Below are positions 61,978 to 64,000 of a DNA stretch of 64,000 nucleotides, in pieces. The position numbers and the translations under genes are program-made. The notes below the pieces were generated by a model that saw nothing but the letters and a program-made list of their open reading frames with translations, was not told where the DNA came from and did no database searches. The stretch's first letter is position 1. Each line of letters begins with the position of its first letter. The DNA comes from Arsukibacterium sp. (GTDB lineage Bacteria; Pseudomonadota; Gammaproteobacteria; Enterobacterales; Alteromonadaceae): positions 1 to 64,000 of the forward strand of contig NZ_JAGYIM010000008.1 of assembly GCF_018402695.1 (NCBI RefSeq). Direction: 5' to 3'.

Positions 61978-62823
61978 TTAATAAATAGTACTGATACGTG
62001 GATTCAGAACAGACAGGATAAACAAACCTTCGGTATTACAAAAATCGATCGCCTTAATTAAATCGGCTTGTTCCAGATGTAATAATTCCAGAACAAAAGG
62101 GTCAACCAGCGTTTTAATGCTATAAAGATCCGGGTGCTGATTCGCTAACGCCAGTCGTACAGTAAGATAGCTGATTAATACATCAGGTTCTGAGCCATTA
62201 AATTGGGTACTGTGTTGCCGGGCCAGCGGTTCGACAATACTATCGGGTAACTGCCACAGGTTTAACAGTTCGGCCCCACAAGCGGCATAGGTAAACCCCA
62301 GAGTGGTTTGTTGCAGCTGCCAGGGCTTAATTTCATCAGTGTAGTTCTGACATTGAGCGGCACTCTCTGGTGCTTGTTGCATAACGACCAGTTCACCGAT
62401 ATTGTGCAATAAACCAGCAACATATAACCGATCCGGCTGGCGCAGACCACAAAAATTAGCCAGGTATTTGCCAATCAGGGCCGCATTGATGCTTTGCTCC
62501 CAAAACCGCTCCAAATCGATAGAGGACGAGCTGAACTTACTACAGGCCGAGCTGACAGCAATACTGACAACCAGATTATAAAGCTGGGTTTTACCAAGCA
62601 CCAACAACGCCTTGCTAACCGATTCAACCTGATACGGCAACCGATAAACAGCACTATTGGCGAGCTTAAGTAATTTAGAGGTGAGAACCGGATCAAGTAA
62701 GATGACCTCGGCGATGTCGTCCAGACTGGCAGTGTCCGATTCCATTAATTCTTTGACGCGGACATAGCTATCAGGAAAGGCAAATAATTCGACAGCATTT
62801 TGCGCATATTGCAAGGCGTTCAT
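61978..62823 (-). CDS. HDOD-domain signalling protein
   Basis: This protein of about 281 residues has an HDOD domain: VILLDPVLTSKLLKLANSA and VSKALLVLGKTQLYNLVVS are typical. HDOD proteins are HD-related domains without the metal-binding pair, often in signal networks linked to cyclic-di-GMP or motility. ATG at 62823 is preferred, because GGAG lies 8 bases upstream, whereas the ATG at 62832 is directly next to it. Confidence 0.85.
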   Translation of the reverse strand: MNALQYAQNAVELFAFPDSYVRVKELMESDTASLDDIAEVILLDPVLTSKLLKLANSAVYRLPYQVESVSKALLVLGKTQLYNLVVSIAVSSACSKFSSSSIDLERFWEQSINAALIGKYLANFCGLRQPDRLYVAGLLHNIGELVVMQQAPESAAQCQNYTDEIKPWQLQQTTLGFTYAACGAELLNLWQLPDSIVEPLARQHSTQFNGSEPDVLISYLTVRLALANQHPDLYSIKTLVDPFVLELLHLEQADLIKAIDFCNTEGLFILSVLNPRISTIY

Positions 62824-62977
62824 CGGGAACATCTCCGGTTGGGTCTATCAGCACCAAAAGCATCTGACGCTTTTAAGTGTTACTGCTGGCGCTGATTTTA
62901 CAAGTTTTTGCCGGAAAAACTTAGTACTTTTTGATGACAATAGCGTGAAAAGCACATTTCTGAATAATGCGTATAAA

Positions 62978-63001
62978 AAAGCAGCGCTATTGCGCTGCTT
63001 T
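62978..63001 (-). terminator. Rho-independent terminator after dps
   Basis: AAAGCAGCGC and GCGCTGCTTT form a 10-bp stem around TATT. On the minus strand it is followed by a run of T, and lies about 25 bp after the dps stop codon. Confidence 0.8.
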
Positions 63002-63025
63002 AGGGGCCAAAACTCACGTTTCTTC

Positions 63026-63493
63026 TCAGGCAACCAGACTACGTAACATCCAGGCTGTCTTTTCATGTACAGTCATCCGTTGTGTCAGCAAATCGAGACT
63101 GACTTCATCAGACGCTTTATCGGCTACCGGCACGATAGAACGGGCTGTTTTTGCAATAGCTTCCTGCCCTTTAACCAGATCTTTAATCATCTCTTCGGCT
63201 GTCGGTATGCCATCCGCTTCTTTAATGCTGGTCAGTTTTGCAAATTCTTTGTATGAGCCGGGGGCAAATTCGCCCAACGCACGGATCCGCTCAGCAATGA
63301 CATCGACTGCTTCTGCTAACTCGACATACTGCGCTTCAAACAAGGTATGCAGCGTCTGAAACATCGGACCGGTGACATTCCAATGATAGTTATGTGTTTT
63401 CAGATAAAGGGTATAAGTGTCGGCGAGTAACACAGCCAGGCCTTCACATATCGCTTTACGTTCATTCTCTTCTATACCGATATTCACTTTCAT
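63026..63493 (-). CDS. dps: Dps-family DNA-binding ferritin-like protein
   Basis: This 155-residue protein has the Dps ferroxidase residues: [12 protein letters not shown] (His and, further on, [19 protein letters not shown] with Asp and Glu). Dps forms 12-subunit shells that store iron and protect DNA from peroxide. The N-terminal tail is short, so DNA binding may be weak. AGGAGA precedes the ATG. Confidence 0.92.
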   Translation of the reverse strand: MKVNIGIEENERKAICEGLAVLLADTYTLYLKTHNYHWNVTGPMFQTLHTLFEAQYVELAEAVDVIAERIRALGEFAPGSYKEFAKLTSIKEADGIPTAEEMIKDLVKGQEAIAKTARSIVPVADKASDEVSLDLLTQRMTVHEKTAWMLRSLVA

Positions 63494-63628
63494 ATTGCCG
63501 TCTCCTAATTTTTAATTTAGCTACTAACAAAACTATAGCATGGCATAAATTCATGGTTTGCCTGTTTTGCGTTTGCGCCAGAAACATAGTGTGATAACAG
63601 TGACATGGGGGCATTGTAGAAAAAAACA

Positions 63629-63655
63629 AGCCGGTAACTCAACGAGTTACCGGCT
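63629..63655 (-). terminator. Rho-independent terminator after ybiT
   Basis: AGCCGGTAACTC and GAGTTACCGGCT form a perfect 12-bp stem with a 3-nt loop. On the minus strand it is followed by TTGTTTTTTTC, the usual T-run, about 40 bp after the ybiT stop codon. Confidence 0.88.
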
Positions 63656-63696
63656 GTATATTAAAATTGCGATATCACATGCGGATATTGCGGTTG

Positions 63697-64000
63697 TTAG
63701 CTGGCCTGGGCAACCAGGTATTCTTCGTAAGTACCGACAAAGTTACGTACGTCCTGGCCGGTTATTTCGATGATCCGACTGGCCAGTGATGAGACAAATT
63801 CGCGATCATGACTGACAAAAATCAGTGTACCTTTATAATGCTCCAATGCCATGTTTAATGATTCAATCGATTCCATATCAAGGTGGTTAGTCGGCTCATC
63901 CATTACCAGAATATTTGGCCGCTGTAGCATCAGCTTACCAAACAACATTCTGCCCTTTTCCCCGCCCGATAATACCTTAACCGATTTTTTAATTTCATCC
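63697..64000 (-). CDS. ybiT: ABC-F ATPase YbiT, C-terminal part (partial)
   Basis: The frame runs off the window edge and shows the end of an ABC-F protein. The signature LSGGEKGRM, Walker [16 protein letters not shown] and the H-loop [14 protein letters not shown] are present. The sequence around [14 protein letters not shown] and GTYEEYL matches YbiT better than EttA or Uup. ABC-F proteins act on the ribosome E site. The N-terminal part lies beyond 64000. Confidence 0.88.
   Translation of the reverse strand, partial: DEIKKSVKVLSGGEKGRMLFGKLMLQRPNILVMDEPTNHLDMESIESLNMALEHYKGTLIFVSHDREFVSSLASRIIEITGQDVRNFVGTYEEYLVAQAS

Overview
The window looks like a gammaproteobacterial chromosome. The left edge carries the conserved order rpsA (tail), ihfB, lapA, lapB, pyrF. 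The right half carries typical marine/freshwater gammaproteobacterial genes: a CvrA/NhaP2-type antiporter, kynureninase, YghU, an RND pump, a DUF885 lipoprotein, malic enzyme, Dps and the end of a YbiT-like ABC-F gene. Gene content suggests Alteromonadales/Chromatiales, something like Rheinheimera or Alishewanella; that placement is an inference from gene content only.

Layout. 1-4952 is core backbone (translation, LPS control, pyrimidine synthesis, K+/H+ antiport, a CIA30-like exported protein). 5057-19621 is a complete Tn3-family transposon of about 14.6 kb. It has 38-39 bp terminal inverted repeats and a 5-bp TATAA target duplication. Its recombination module is of the Tn4651 type: tnpA, a tyrosine-recombinase resolvase (tnpS-like), and a divergent KfrA-like coiled-coil gene (tnpT-like) with a symmetrical core site between them. 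Cargo is a chrB-chrA-chrC chromate operon, in which chrB is frameshifted and chrA carries two compensating shifts. It also includes an AHH-nuclease/Imm11-type immunity cassette, a DUF6904-like gene, and a small operon with a Phd/StbD-like antitoxin.

19627-about 42600 is a second, AT-richer accessory region. Its left part is a tight minus-strand operon: an OLD-like ATPase/TOPRIM protein, a HerA-type ATPase, a NurA-like nuclease with an inserted zinc ribbon, and a D12-class adenine methyltransferase. This is the best candidate here for an undescribed defence system. Next come the Tn7-like transposition genes tnsA-tnsB-tnsC-tniQ on the plus strand. Then there is a mixed set of cargo: a HEPN protein with a membrane partner, an SRAP protein, a second AHH/Imm11 cassette paralogous to the one in the Tn3 element, an exported unknown protein, a HEPN-like/OST-HTH protein with a degraded partial copy, and an MFS exporter. 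I could not define the ends of the Tn7-like element.

42671-64000 returns to ordinary chromosome: SGNH hydrolase, small outer-membrane barrel, DUF938 methyltransferase, a hydrolase-kynureninase pair, yghU, MipA/OmpV, an ABC1-family kinase, a TerB/DUF533 protein, a FemAB/GNAT-like protein, an RND pump with adaptor, a membrane protein, DUF1543, DUF885, malic enzyme, an HDOD protein, dps and a partial ybiT. Confidence is high for the backbone, the Tn3 boundaries and the Tn7-like core genes, and low for the many small accessory genes.
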